64,000 nucleotides of DNA, taken from contig NZ_CP116413.1 in assembly GCF_030064675.1 (NCBI RefSeq), positions 6,728,001 through 6,792,000 of the forward strand, given 5' to 3'. Shown here piece by piece: positions 25,729-34,711 of the stretch. The notes under the pieces are model-generated. The model ran no database searches, was not told where the DNA came from, and saw only the letters and a list, made by a program, of their open reading frames with translations. The translations under genes and the position numbers were made by a program. The stretch is from Crossiella sp. CA-258035. Its GTDB lineage: Bacteria; Actinomycetota; Actinomycetes; Mycobacteriales; Pseudonocardiaceae. Within the stretch, counting starts at the first letter, position 1. Every line of letters begins with the position of its first letter.

Positions 25729-26937
25729 TTACTTGGTGATCGGCTTGTACTTGACGATCTTGCCGCCCTCGACCTTGTACGACCAGACGGGCGTGTCGGT
25801 GAGCTCGCCGGTGGCGTCCCACTTGAACTTCTTGGTCAGGCCCTGGCCCTCGTAGTTCTTGACGAAGTCCAGCATGCCCGGACGGTCCTTCAGGCCCTTG
25901 TCGATGCCCTTGAGCAGGATCGTCGCGGCGTCGTAGCCCTCGGCCGAGTAGGTCGACGGCTCCTTGCCGGAGAGCTGCTTGTAGGCGGTGGAGAAGTCGG
26001 TGAAGGCGTCCGCCGGCACGCACGGGCAGGTCAGGTAGGCGCCCTCGGCGCCGTCCGCGCCGCCCTTGATGAACTCATCGTCCTTGGTGCCGTCCGGCGC
26101 CACGAACTTCGCCTTGATGCCCTCGTCGAACAGCTTGGAGGCCAGCGGGCCGCCCTCGGCGTAGTAGCCGGCGAAGAAGATGGCGTCCACGTTGGCGGAC
26201 TTCAGCTTGCTCGCGGTGGCGGAGAACTCGCGCTGGTTGGTCTTGATCTGGTCCTCGCAGGCGACCTTGGCGCCCAGCGCGCCCTTGATCGCATCCGCCA
26301 GGCCGGTGCCGTACTCCGAGTCGTCCCTGATCACGCAGACCTTCTGCGCCTTCAGCTCGTCGGTGAGGAACTTCGCCGCGGCCGGGCCCTGCACCGCGTC
26401 GTTGCCCAGACCGCGGAAGAAGGTCTTCCAGCCGTTCTTGGTCAGGCCGGGGTTGGTCGCCGAAGGCGTGATGGTGACCAGACCGGCCTCGTTGAAGGTG
26501 CCGCCGACGGCCTTGGACTCACCGGAGAACGGCATGCCGATCACGCCGACGATGGTCGAGTCGGTGATCGCCTGGGTGACCACACCCGGCGCCTTGTCCG
26601 GGCTGCCCTCGGAGTCGAACTTCTTCAGGCTCACCTGGCAGCCGGCGTTCGCGCTGTTGTGCTGGTTGATCGCCAGCTGCGCGCCGTTGAGGATGGCCTG
26701 GCCCAGCGCGGCGTTGCCGCCGTTGATGGTGCCGATGTAGGCGAGCGAGACATTGCTGCACTTGGCGTTGCCGTCACCACGCGGGTCGGCCGCATCGCCC
26801 GGCTTGCCCGGCGCCGCCTGTCCGCCCGAGGTCTGCCCCCCGTCACCCGATGAACCGCTGCCGCCTCCGCACCCTGCGACGGTGAGCGCGATGACGCTCG
26901 CGACCGCCAGGGTCCGCACGAGTCGTGCTCCAGACAC
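25729..26937 (-). CDS. livJ: Branched-chain amino acid ABC transporter substrate-binding lipoprotein
   Basis: The 402-residue type I periplasmic-binding-fold protein has a lipoprotein signal (VIALTVAGCGGG, lipobox VAGC), a Gly/Ser/Asp-rich linker, then the ligand-binding lobes (VSLAYIGTINGGNAALGQAI; VVGVIGMPFSGESKA; PSATNPGLTKNGW). The GTG at 26937 follows a GTGGAGG ribosome site. It is the first gene of the operon, and the probable regulatory repeats lie upstream. The symbol is by analogy; ligand specificity within the Leu/Ile/Val or amide class is not proven. Confidence 0.93.
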   Translation of the reverse strand: MSGARLVRTLAVASVIALTVAGCGGGSGSSGDGGQTSGGQAAPGKPGDAADPRGDGNAKCSNVSLAYIGTINGGNAALGQAILNGAQLAINQHNSANAGCQVSLKKFDSEGSPDKAPGVVTQAITDSTIVGVIGMPFSGESKAVGGTFNEAGLVTITPSATNPGLTKNGWKTFFRGLGNDAVQGPAAAKFLTDELKAQKVCVIRDDSEYGTGLADAIKGALGAKVACEDQIKTNQREFSATASKLKSANVDAIFFAGYYAEGGPLASKLFDEGIKAKFVAPDGTKDDEFIKGGADGAEGAYLTCPCVPADAFTDFSTAYKQLSGKEPSTYSAEGYDAATILLKGIDKGLKDRPGMLDFVKNYEGQGLTKKFKWDATGELTDTPVWSYKVEGGKIVKYKPITK

Positions 26938-27076
26938 CCGTACCTCCACTTGCCCAATCCACCGCCGCTGAACGGCCGTGGTGTCCCGTACCACTCCGGG
27001 ACGTGGTTGGACCGGAAAGTAGCTGTCCGTTTCGTCGAAGCCCAGGGCCGCTACAGGAGCGTGTCCACATCGTGAC

Positions 27077-27148
27077 GGTGGTAACACACCGAACACGAAG
27101 CAGACCCGGTCAATCTGAAACAAGATCCAAACGGGTGGTAACCCACCG
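27077..27148. promoter_or_regulatory. Two copies of a palindromic operator-like box upstream of livJ
   Basis: GGTGGTAACACACCG (27077-27091) and GGTGGTAACCCACCG (27134-27148) differ at one position and are 57 bp apart. Each has GGTG/CACC arms around a 6-nt centre. They lie between livJ and pdtaR and could bind a dimeric regulator of the transporter. Confidence 0.6.
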
Positions 27149-27206
27149 TTTACATCACACTCCGCAGCAGGACAACAGCGGGTGTCCGTTGATGTTCAGA
27201 ACGCGG

Positions 27207-27818
27207 TCAGTTGAGGTTCTCCAGCACCGCGTCCGCGACCGCCTTCATGGTGGTACGGCGGTCCATGGCGGTGCGCTGGATCCAGCGGAAGGCCTCCGGC
27301 TCGGAGAGCCCCTGCTTGCTCATCAGCAGACCCTTGGCGCGCTCGATGGCCTTGCGCGTCTCCAGCCGCTCGGTGAGCCCGGCGACCTCGTTCTCCAGCG
27401 CCGCCAGCTCGGCGAACCGGGAGACGGCCAGCTCGATCGCGGGCACCAGGTCCCGCTTGGCGAACGGCTTGACCAGGTAGGCCATCGCTCCGGCGTCGCG
27501 GGCGCGTTCGACCAGCTCACGCTGACTGAAGGCGGTCAGGATGACCACCGGCGCGATGCGCTCCCGCGCGATGTCCGCGGCGGCCTCGATGCCGTCCTTC
27601 TTGGGCATCTTGACGTCCATGATGACCAGGTCGGGCCGCAGCTCACCGGCCAGCTCGACGGCACGCTCACCGTCACCGGCCTCGCCGACGACCTCGTAGC
27701 CCTCCTCGCGGAGCATCTCCACCAGGTCGAGACGGATGAGCGCCTCGTCCTCGGCGACGAGCACACGACGCTGAACGGGGGTGGCCTGCTCCTGGGCCTC
27801 GGCAGCCGGCTGGGTCAC
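27207..27818 (-). CDS. pdtaR: ANTAR-domain response regulator, PdtaR orthologue
   Basis: The 203-residue protein has a receiver domain (RVLVAEDEALIRLDLVEML; phospho-acceptor D in DLVIMDVKMPKKDG; LVKPFAKRDL) followed by a coiled region and a C-terminal ANTAR domain (LETRKAIERAKGLLMSKQGL; EAFRWIQRTAMD). ANTAR proteins bind paired RNA hairpins and control terminator read-through; PdtaR is the partner of the PdtaS kinase. I chose the GTG at 27818, with an AGGAGGA site 7 nt before it. It lies close to polA and rpsA, as does Rv1626 in mycobacteria. Confidence 0.95.
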   Translation of the reverse strand: MTQPAAEAQEQATPVQRRVLVAEDEALIRLDLVEMLREEGYEVVGEAGDGERAVELAGELRPDLVIMDVKMPKKDGIEAAADIARERIAPVVILTAFSQRELVERARDAGAMAYLVKPFAKRDLVPAIELAVSRFAELAALENEVAGLTERLETRKAIERAKGLLMSKQGLSEPEAFRWIQRTAMDRRTTMKAVADAVLENLN

Positions 27819-27996
27819 CGGGGTCCTCCTGCGGTCTCTGGGCGGCAACTGATCGCGAAACCGCAGCTTACCCGGGCCGCTGAGACGTCCCGGTTAACGC
27901 GGTGGGTGATCGGCGCGACATTCCCGGCGAGCGCGGCCCGCGAACGCCCGCGTCCGGATCCGGACCGTCCGGTCCCGGACACCCCCGCGGGGCGGT

Positions 27997-28842
27997 TCAG
28001 CGCCGTCCGCGCCCGAACAGCCAGGCCGCCACCGCGGTCGGGAAGTTCATCACGATCCCGTACACCGCGGCCGGGATGGCCATGGTCGGACTGCCCAGCA
28101 CCGACACCGCGACCGCGATGGCCAGCACCCCGTTGTGGATGCCGATCTCCATGGCCGAGGCGATCGCCTGCTCCCGCGCCACCCGGAACGCCCTGGGCAC
28201 CAGGTAGCCGATCACCAGGCAGCACACGCAGAACAGCAGCGCCAGCAGCCCCACCCCGCCCAGGTGCGCCACGAACACCGTCCACTGCGTCACCACGGCG
28301 GTCGTGACCACCACGAACAACACCACGATCGCCGCCACCTTCACCGGCCCGGCCATCCGCTGCGCCCACCCGCTGTACCGGTGCCGCACCCACATGCCCA
28401 GCCCCACCGGCACCAGCACCCCCGCGAACACCTGCGCCAGCTTGTCCGCCTGGATGCCGATCTCCTTGCCGGCGCCGAGGAAGTAGGTCATCGACAGGTC
28501 CACCACAATCGGCAGCGTGACCAGCGCCAGCACCGAGTTCAACGCGGTCACCGCGATGTTCAGCGCCACATCCCCACCGGCCAGGTGACTGAACAGGCTC
28601 GCCGAACTACCCCCGGGCGAGGCCGCCAGCAACATCGCCCCCACCGCCAGCTCCGCGGGCAGGTCGAACAACAACACCAGCCCAAACCCCACCACCGGCA
28701 ACACCAGCATCTGGCACGCCAACGTGATCGCCGCCGCCTTGGGCGAACGAGCCACCCGCCGCAGGTCCGCCCCGGTGAGCGTCAAGCCCAGCCCGAACAT
28801 CACCAACGCCAGCGCCACCGGCAGGAACAGCGAGAACGACAC
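27997..28842 (-). CDS. Bile acid:sodium symporter family (SBF/BASS-type) transporter
   Basis: The 281-residue membrane protein has about nine hydrophobic segments and the family motifs (LGLTLTGADLRRVARSPKA; MLLAASPGGSSASLFSHLAGGDVALNIAVTA in part; EIGIHNGVLAI). The substrate of bacterial members is usually an organic acid. The GTG start follows an AGGAG site. It marks the last ordinary gene before the accessory island. Confidence 0.9.
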   Translation of the reverse strand: MSFSLFLPVALALVMFGLGLTLTGADLRRVARSPKAAAITLACQMLVLPVVGFGLVLLFDLPAELAVGAMLLAASPGGSSASLFSHLAGGDVALNIAVTALNSVLALVTLPIVVDLSMTYFLGAGKEIGIQADKLAQVFAGVLVPVGLGMWVRHRYSGWAQRMAGPVKVAAIVVLFVVVTTAVVTQWTVFVAHLGGVGLLALLFCVCCLVIGYLVPRAFRVAREQAIASAMEIGIHNGVLAIAVAVSVLGSPTMAIPAAVYGIVMNFPTAVAAWLFGRGRR

Positions 28843-28920
28843 CAGAACTCCTTGGCTGACAACACGATCGGCGTGATCAAACCGCCCGACCGTACGCCAC
28901 CCCGCGAGCCCGCTCCCCCG

Positions 28921-29253
28921 TCAGTCCTCCAACGGCAACGCGAGCTGGTCGACCAGCCGCAACCGAGGCACCGTCCGGCTCCCCGCGCCGCGCAGACAGC
29001 GTCGGCAGGTCACCGGCCTGGCGGTCGGGTGCAGGTCCTCCACCGCCCAACCGGCCACACCCACGTGGCAGGCGGGGCCAGGCAGTTCGACCCCGGCCAT
29101 CCACTTCGTCGGGGCCACGCCGTGGACTACCCGGGAGCGGCGGATGGTGAGGTTGCGATCGGCGAACTGGGCGCAGGTGCGGGTGGCGACCGCCTGGAGC
29201 ACAGCGGTCAGCGGGTCCAGCTCGGCTGGCAAGAGCTTCCGAACAGCGGTCAT
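28921..29253 (-). CDS. Hypothetical 110-residue protein with CxxC pair
   Basis: The protein carries VTCRRCLRG near the C-terminus and further Cys residues, which might bind a metal, but only one clear CxxC pair is visible. The frame has neighbour-like codon use and an ATG start. I do not recognise the family. It is the first gene of the accessory region. Confidence 0.5.
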   Translation of the reverse strand: MTAVRKLLPAELDPLTAVLQAVATRTCAQFADRNLTIRRSRVVHGVAPTKWMAGVELPGPACHVGVAGWAVEDLHPTARPVTCRRCLRGAGSRTVPRLRLVDQLALPLED

Positions 29254-29513
29254 GTCCCGATGGTGGCACCGGGCACCGACAATTCCGGTCGCCGGACAAT
29301 CCGCAGGCTCAGGACCTGTCAGGAGTGGTCATCCGAGGCGGCGCGGGAATCCGCAAATGCACGGGCAACTATTGTGCGGGTATTCAGGTTCCGGTCGGCC
29401 ACAGCTGACCGTGCATTGCTGTTTCGTGGCCGGCAGTTGGAGAACACGGCCACCCGGGTTGGTGCCACGGCGCACCGCTCGGCCTGCCGCACCCTCCGGG
29501 GACTAGTACAAGA

Positions 29514-30205
29514 TCAGCCCCTGACCGGATAACGCGTGGTCAGGGGCTGGTTTTCGCTGTTCCGCAAGAGTGCCCCGGGCGAGATTCGTACCGCATCCTC
29601 ACGAGCACCTCCCACTCGCTGAACAGGCATTTTGTCGATCGATGGCATGGCTTGAGTGATCCTTTCCGCCTGGCTGGAGATCAGGAGCAGGTCGTCTGCT
29701 GGGAGACGGATCCCGATCTTCACCTCGTTGGTGTCGTCGATCAGGCGTACAGCAAGCTGGAGGGTCTCGAACAGGTGCCTGAGCTGATCTTCAGGGGCCT
29801 CGGCAAGGTTGAGCTTGAGGTACGGGAGAGCGTCGAGGAGGGCTAGGTCGTGGGCACTAGGCATGTCGACTTCACCCTCATCAGCGGCATCGAGGTCGGC
29901 AATGGACGTCAGCGTCGCTCTTCTCTGGGCTTCCAGTTCGTTGTAAGTGGTGCGCAGGCCTTGGGCGAAGGGGTCGTCTGGGTCACCGTCCTGCGCCTGG
30001 CGTAGCACGGACGTCTGGCGACGAGCGAGTTCGGCGACAACTCGCTGCAACCGCACACGTTCAGCTTGGCGTTGGCAGGCGGCACGGTCATCAAGGCCGG
30101 CCAGATCGGCGGAAAGGATCTCGCGACGCTGGACTCCGAAGACCCGGTCGGCCAGAAATCGGGAGACAGCGTCGAGGATCGATGACTCTCGAAGGTAGCC
30201 ACCCC
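29514..30205 (-). pseudogene. C-terminal remnant of a large serine recombinase
   Basis: The frame encodes only the C-terminal part of a large serine recombinase (LRESSILDAVSRFLADRVFGVQRR, then a coiled-coil stretch with TTYNELEAQRRATLTSIADLD, then a tail). The catalytic resolvase domain and most of the recombinase domain are missing; the frame continues upstream only as antisense to the NB-ARC gene. The homology ends at about 30200, exactly where the NB-ARC reading frame of the opposite strand begins. The last codons lie inside a hairpin, so the natural C-terminus may also be altered. It implies a past integrative element. Confidence 0.75.
29515..29549 (+). terminator. Perfect 12-bp hairpin, followed by GTTTT on the plus strand
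   Basis: The arms CAGCCCCTGACC (29515-29526) and its complement (29538-29549) enclose 11 nt. The T-run makes it a likely plus-strand terminator; it overlaps the last codons of the recombinase remnant. Confidence 0.6.
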
Positions 30206-30284
30206 ACACCCCGACCCCGCCGAGAACCACCAACCACCCGCAGCGGGGAAGTCGAGCCGCAACCTCGCCCACGACCTGCACGGG

Positions 30285-32924
30285 GTGCAGGCCGGGTGGA
30301 TCGACCACGTCAACTTCGAGCACCACCATCACCACCCGCCACCAGCACCGTCGCCGCCGGGCAGGCAACTGATCGGCCCTTTGCCCCCGCGGGCCAGCGC
30401 CTTCCAGCGGCGCCTGGTCGCCGCCCAGCTCAGCGCGGTCTCCGCCGCGCACGGCACCGCGGTGCTCGTGGGCTCCTGCTCGCACCTGGTGCGCGGCCTG
30501 GGCGGGGTCGGCAAGACCCAGCTGGCCGCCGAACACGCCCGCACCCTGTGGAACAACGACGCTCTCGACGTGCTCGTCTGGGTGGCGGCCAGCTCCCGCG
30601 ATGCCATCCTCACCGCCTACGCCCACGCCGCCACCGCCCCAGACGGCCCGATGACCGACACACCCGCCGAGACCGGCATCGAGATCATCGCCCAGCGCTG
30701 GCTGCAATGGCTGGCCTCCACCCGCCGGCGGTGGCTGGTCGTGCTCGACGACGTCCAGGACCCCGCCGACGTCGTGGGCCTGTGGCCCCCGCACTGCCCG
30801 CACGGCCAGGTCGTGGTCACCACTCGCCGCCGGGATGCCGCCCTGGCCTCCGACGGGCGTCACCTCGTCGACGTCGACGCCTTCACCCCCGAGGAATCCC
30901 GGGACTTCCTGGCAACCCGCCTCGGCGGGCGCCCCGAGCAGGCCGAGGGCGCGGCCGAGCTCGCCGAGCACCTGCATCACCTGCCGATCGCCCTGGCCCA
31001 AGCAGCCGCCTACATCGCCGACCGGCCCGTGCTGACCTGCACCGGCTATCTGGCCCGGTGGAACGACCAGCACACGCCACTGGCCAAGGTGCTGCCCGCC
31101 CCAGGCGAACTTCCCGATGAACACCGGGAAACCATGGCCACCATCTGGGCGCTGTCCATCGCCCACGCCGACGCCATAGCCCCCGTCGGACTGGCCCGCC
31201 CCCTGCTGGAGATCCTCTCGCTGCTGGATGCCCACGGCGTGCCCGACACCCTGCTGAACACCCCGGCCGTCCTGGCCCACCTCGGCGAGGTCCGCGGGCG
31301 GGCGGTGACCGCGAATGACGCCCTGGACGCGCTGGGCTGCCTGCACCGGCTGAACCTGATCACCCACCAGGCCACAGCCGCGCACCGCTCGGTGCGGGTG
31401 CACGCCCTCATCCAGCGCACCACCCGCGAAACCCTCACCCCCCACCAACTGGCCACCACCGCCCGCCTGGCCGCCGACGCCCTCATCCAGTTCTGGCCCC
31501 GCCACGACGGGATCGGTGACAGCGACCTGGCCGTAGCGCTGCGCGGCAGCGTCAGCGCCCTGCGCACCCACGCCGAACCCGCCCTCTGGCACAACGGCGC
31601 CCACCCGGTGCTGCTGGCCTTCGCCGACAGCCTGGCCCGCACCGGCCGACTCTCAGCCGCGATCAGCTGCTACCGGCGCCTATTGCCCACCGCGGTCGAG
31701 CGCCTGGGCACCCACCACGCCGACACCCTGACCCTGCGGCACAACCTCGCCCACTTACAAGGCGAACTCGGCGACGTCCCCGCCGCGACCGCGGCACTGA
31801 CCATGGTGCTGGCCGACCGGATCCGAGTCCTCGGCCCCGACCACCCCGACACGCTCAACACCCGCCACAACCTCGCCTACCGGCTCGGTGCCGGGGGTGA
31901 TGCCGCCGGGGCAGCGGCCTGCTTCGCCAGCCTGCTCACCGACCGTATGCGCGTCCTGGGCGCCGACCATCCCGACACCCTCACCACCGCCCACAACACT
32001 GCCGCCTGGCAAGGCGAAGCCGGCGACCCGGCCGCCGCAGCCGCCGCCTTCGCCAGGGTCTTGTCCGCCCGCGCCCGCGTGCTCGGCCCCGAGCACCCCA
32101 GCACGCTGAGCTCTCTGGCCGGGCTGGGACACTGGCTCGGCGAAGCCGGTGACCCGCACGCCGCCGTGCGCGTGCACACCGACCTGCTCGCCCGCACCGA
32201 ACACACCCTGGGCCCCAACCACCTCGACACCCTCGCCGCCCGGCACGCACTGGCCCAATGGCTATGCCGGGCCGACAACCCCAGCGGGGCGGCGCTGGTC
32301 TTCACCGAGCTACTCACCCAGCAACGCCAAGCCCTCGGGCCGGACCACCCGGACACCCTCACCACCGGCAACAACCTCGCCCACTGCCTAGCCGCCGCCG
32401 GAGACCCCGCCGGAGCCGCCGAAGCCTTCGCCCAGCTCATCCACCGCATGCACCACGTGCTGGGCGCTGAACATCCCAACGTGCTGACCGCCCGCTGCAA
32501 CCTGGCCACCGCCCTCGGCCAAGCCGGCAACCGCGCCGCGGCGGTCCGCCACCTCCACGAGGTGCTCGTCGATGTCGAACACGCCTGCGGCACAACGCAT
32601 CCCAGCGCCTTCACCACCGCGAACAACCTCGCCCACTGGCAAGGCACCGCCGGCGACCCCGCTGGTGCCGCCGAACGACTCCAGACGCTGGTGGCCAGCA
32701 TGGAAGCCGTGCTCGGCACCACGCACCCTGACACCCTGACCACCAGCGAGAACCTGGCCCACTGGCTCGACCAGACCGGAGACCACACCACCGCAGACAC
32801 GATCCGCCACCGCCTGCGCAGCCACCAAGACAACACCCGCGGCCAAGGCTCCATCAACCACAACCACGCCCCACCAGCACTCGGCCAACTCGGACCGGAA
32901 GTGGGACCCGCCAAGCAGCGCTGA
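30285..32924 (+). CDS. NB-ARC/TPR (STAND) protein, probably 5'-truncated
   Basis: The 879 residues contain an N-terminal segment (VQAGWIDHVNFEHHHHHPP) resembling a RHIM-like amyloid motif, an NB-ARC ATPase with GLGGVGKTQ P-loop and LVVLDDV Walker B, the helical ARC region, and nine tandem 42-residue TPR repeats of the LGPDHPDTLTTRHNLA type. STAND proteins of this form are signal-transduction ATPases, often in defence. The open frame extends upstream to 30186 (KSSRNLAHDLHGVQAGW), with no good start or effector domain; upstream lies the recombinase remnant. I infer loss of the N-terminal effector. If translated from the GTG at 30285 it may be inactive. Confidence 0.8.
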   Translation: MQAGWIDHVNFEHHHHHPPPAPSPPGRQLIGPLPPRASAFQRRLVAAQLSAVSAAHGTAVLVGSCSHLVRGLGGVGKTQLAAEHARTLWNNDALDVLVWVAASSRDAILTAYAHAATAPDGPMTDTPAETGIEIIAQRWLQWLASTRRRWLVVLDDVQDPADVVGLWPPHCPHGQVVVTTRRRDAALASDGRHLVDVDAFTPEESRDFLATRLGGRPEQAEGAAELAEHLHHLPIALAQAAAYIADRPVLTCTGYLARWNDQHTPLAKVLPAPGELPDEHRETMATIWALSIAHADAIAPVGLARPLLEILSLLDAHGVPDTLLNTPAVLAHLGEVRGRAVTANDALDALGCLHRLNLITHQATAAHRSVRVHALIQRTTRETLTPHQLATTARLAADALIQFWPRHDGIGDSDLAVALRGSVSALRTHAEPALWHNGAHPVLLAFADSLARTGRLSAAISCYRRLLPTAVERLGTHHADTLTLRHNLAHLQGELGDVPAATAALTMVLADRIRVLGPDHPDTLNTRHNLAYRLGAGGDAAGAAACFASLLTDRMRVLGADHPDTLTTAHNTAAWQGEAGDPAAAAAAFARVLSARARVLGPEHPSTLSSLAGLGHWLGEAGDPHAAVRVHTDLLARTEHTLGPNHLDTLAARHALAQWLCRADNPSGAALVFTELLTQQRQALGPDHPDTLTTGNNLAHCLAAAGDPAGAAEAFAQLIHRMHHVLGAEHPNVLTARCNLATALGQAGNRAAAVRHLHEVLVDVEHACGTTHPSAFTTANNLAHWQGTAGDPAGAAERLQTLVASMEAVLGTTHPDTLTTSENLAHWLDQTGDHTTADTIRHRLRSHQDNTRGQGSINHNHAPPALGQLGPEVGPAKQR

Positions 32925-32935
32925 GAGGCTCAGCT

Positions 32936-33391
32936 GGAACGCCCCCACGGACGTGGGGCGCACCACGGTCACGTGGGCGACCTCCTGGCCGACCTCGGAA
33001 CATCCCCACGGGCATGGGGCGCACTCCTCGTCGGCCAGGTAGAGGCCCTTCAGGTCCGGAACATCCCCACAGGCGTGGGGCGCACCCCGTCGAGCCTCCG
33101 CTGCGGACGAGCGTCGCCGGAACATCCCCACAGGCGTGGGGCGCACCTCGCCAGCAGTGCGGTCACGTGGTCGATGATCGGAACATCCCCACAGGCGTGG
33201 GGCGCACCGGCTGCTGGTGCTGCCCTGGTCTCGTCCATGCGGAACATCCCCACAGGCGTGGGGCGCACTCCTGGCAGGACGCGGCGGTGTTCCTGGTGTC
33301 CGGAACATCCCCACAGGCGTGGGGCGCACGGCTGCTGCACCAGGTGCACGTCGACGAGCTCTTGGAACATCCCCACAGGCGTGGGGCGCAC
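32936..33391 (-). CRISPR. Type I-E CRISPR array 1, 8 repeats
   Basis: Eight repeats with a 61-bp period and 7 spacers of 33-34 nt run on the minus strand, downstream of cas2. Read in that direction the repeat is GTGCGCCCCACGCC..GTGGGGATGTTCC, 28-29 nt. The two repeats farthest from the leader (32936-32963 and 32997-33024) are degenerate, which sets the leader at the high-coordinate end. The last repeat base is usually G. The array ends 11 bp from the NB-ARC stop codon and runs antisense into it. Confidence 0.98.
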
Positions 33392-33436
33392 ACTTCGCGA
33401 CCTGCGCGTTTACCACGGCACTTCGTGTTCTTCAGC
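33392..33436 (-). promoter_or_regulatory. Leader of CRISPR array 1, overlapping the cas2 end
   Basis: The 45 nt before the first repeat end in GCAGGTCGCGAAGT and resemble the leaders of arrays 2 and 3. The last nine codons of cas2, including its stop, lie within it. Confidence 0.7.
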
Positions 33437-33730
33437 TTCGCCATCCTGAGCTGTCCAGCGGATCAGGGTGAGCCCGTCAACCTCGTAGGGCCGGCGCCGG
33501 CGCTCTCCGGCGGTGCGGATGGCAAAGCCCTGCTCGGTGTCGGCTGGGTAGACCAGCACCGCGGCGCCGTCCCCGATCACCGCGCTCACGGTGTCCCACA
33601 CCAAGTCCCGGACCCGGGCCGAGACGCTGCCGACGAACATCCCCGGCATCGTCTCCAGCATCCACCGGCTCAGCGCCCCGTGCACGTGATCGGGAACCGC
33701 GGTGGTGGCCAGCACGACCATCGACGGCAT
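33410..33730 (-). CDS. cas2: CRISPR-associated endonuclease Cas2, subtype I-E
   Basis: This 106-residue Cas2e protein (MPSMVVLATTAVPDHVHGALSRWML and GMFVGSVSARVRDLVWD) is the small adaptation protein that forms the Cas1-Cas2 integrase scaffold. It lies 15 bp after cas1 on the same strand and ends inside the leader of array 1. Confidence 0.95.
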   Translation of the reverse strand: MPSMVVLATTAVPDHVHGALSRWMLETMPGMFVGSVSARVRDLVWDTVSAVIGDGAAVLVYPADTEQGFAIRTAGERRRRPYEVDGLTLIRWTAQDGEAEEHEVPW

Positions 33731-33745
33731 AACAGCCTCCCCAGC

Positions 33746-34711
33746 TCAGCCGATGCTGTGTTCGGCATAGTTGACCCCCGCCGGCAGCACCCCCAGCTCG
33801 GGATCCCACAACGACACTAACTCCACCGCCTCGTGGTCCGGCACCGGATCGGCCTCCTCAGGGGCGAGGAGCTGCTGGATGTCGGTGACGATGCGGGGCA
33901 GCAGCTTGATCAGTCGCAGTTCGTCGCGGAAACGGCGGCGGGCCTGTTGTTCCGGGTTGCTCGCAGCGTGCAGGGCGAAGGCCAGCGGGATGGTGGTGCG
34001 AGCCTTGTACAGATCGGCGATGTCGTAGACGAAGGCGTGTTGCTTGCCGCTGTGGACAAAGCCCAGCGCGGGCGAGCATCCCAGGGCCAGCACGGCGGCG
34101 TGGACGATGCCGTACAGGCAGGTGTTGGCCGCCGACAGCGCCAGGTTGACCGGGTCCTGCTCCTCCCACCGCGCCGGGTCGTAGTTGCGCCGGAACCGGG
34201 GAATCCGGTGTTGTTGGGCCAACTGCTGGTACAGCGCCTTGACCCGCTGCCCTTCCAGACCACGCAACTGCGCCACGGTCGTACCCGGCGGGAGTCCGGT
34301 GCCGAAGCGTTTCTCATACATCGCCACCGCCACCCGCAGCCTGACCTGCTCATCGGCCCAAGCGCGGGCCTGGTGCTCCAGCCATCGGGTGGTCAGGGAG
34401 TCGGGCAGGATCCCGGCGTAGCTGCGCACCCCACCGGCACCGGTGCACACCACGGTGGCACCATGACGGGCGATGGTCGCCAGCGCCGGTTGGGTGATGG
34501 AAGTACCGGGGCCCAGCAGGATGCAGGACAAGGCGGCCACCGGCAGCGCGATCCGATCCACCCCGCGTGGGGTGTCGATGCGGGCATGCACCCCGGTCTC
34601 GTCCTGCACGATCCGCACCAGGTCCAGGTAGAGGAAGCTCAAGGAATCGGCTACCCGCGGCAGCATCACCACCGACGGCGCGGCCAGGCGCCGCCGCGCC
34701 GGGCCGGTCAC
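33746..34711 (-). CDS. cas1: CRISPR-associated integrase Cas1, subtype I-E
   Basis: The 321-residue Cas1e has all three metal-binding residues: E in LRGLEGQRVK, H in GFVHSGK and D in YDIADLYK, matching E141, H208 and D221 of the E. coli protein. It inserts new spacers with Cas2. I chose the GTG at 34711, which overlaps the cas6e stop (GTGA) and gives MTGPARRRLAAPSVVMLPRV; an internal ATG would remove 15 residues. Confidence 0.97.
   Translation of the reverse strand: MTGPARRRLAAPSVVMLPRVADSLSFLYLDLVRIVQDETGVHARIDTPRGVDRIALPVAALSCILLGPGTSITQPALATIARHGATVVCTGAGGVRSYAGILPDSLTTRWLEHQARAWADEQVRLRVAVAMYEKRFGTGLPPGTTVAQLRGLEGQRVKALYQQLAQQHRIPRFRRNYDPARWEEQDPVNLALSAANTCLYGIVHAAVLALGCSPALGFVHSGKQHAFVYDIADLYKARTTIPLAFALHAASNPEQQARRRFRDELRLIKLLPRIVTDIQQLLAPEEADPVPDHEAVELVSLWDPELGVLPAGVNYAEHSIG

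Noticed and set aside
29254-29513. Short open frames between the 110-residue gene and the recombinase remnant
   Set aside because: They have no recognisable product or ribosome site; I see nothing definite in these 260 bp.
29514-31604. Long minus-strand frame joining the recombinase tail to a Gly-rich N-terminal half
   Set aside because: Beyond about 30200 it is antisense to the NB-ARC/TPR gene and has no recombinase similarity.
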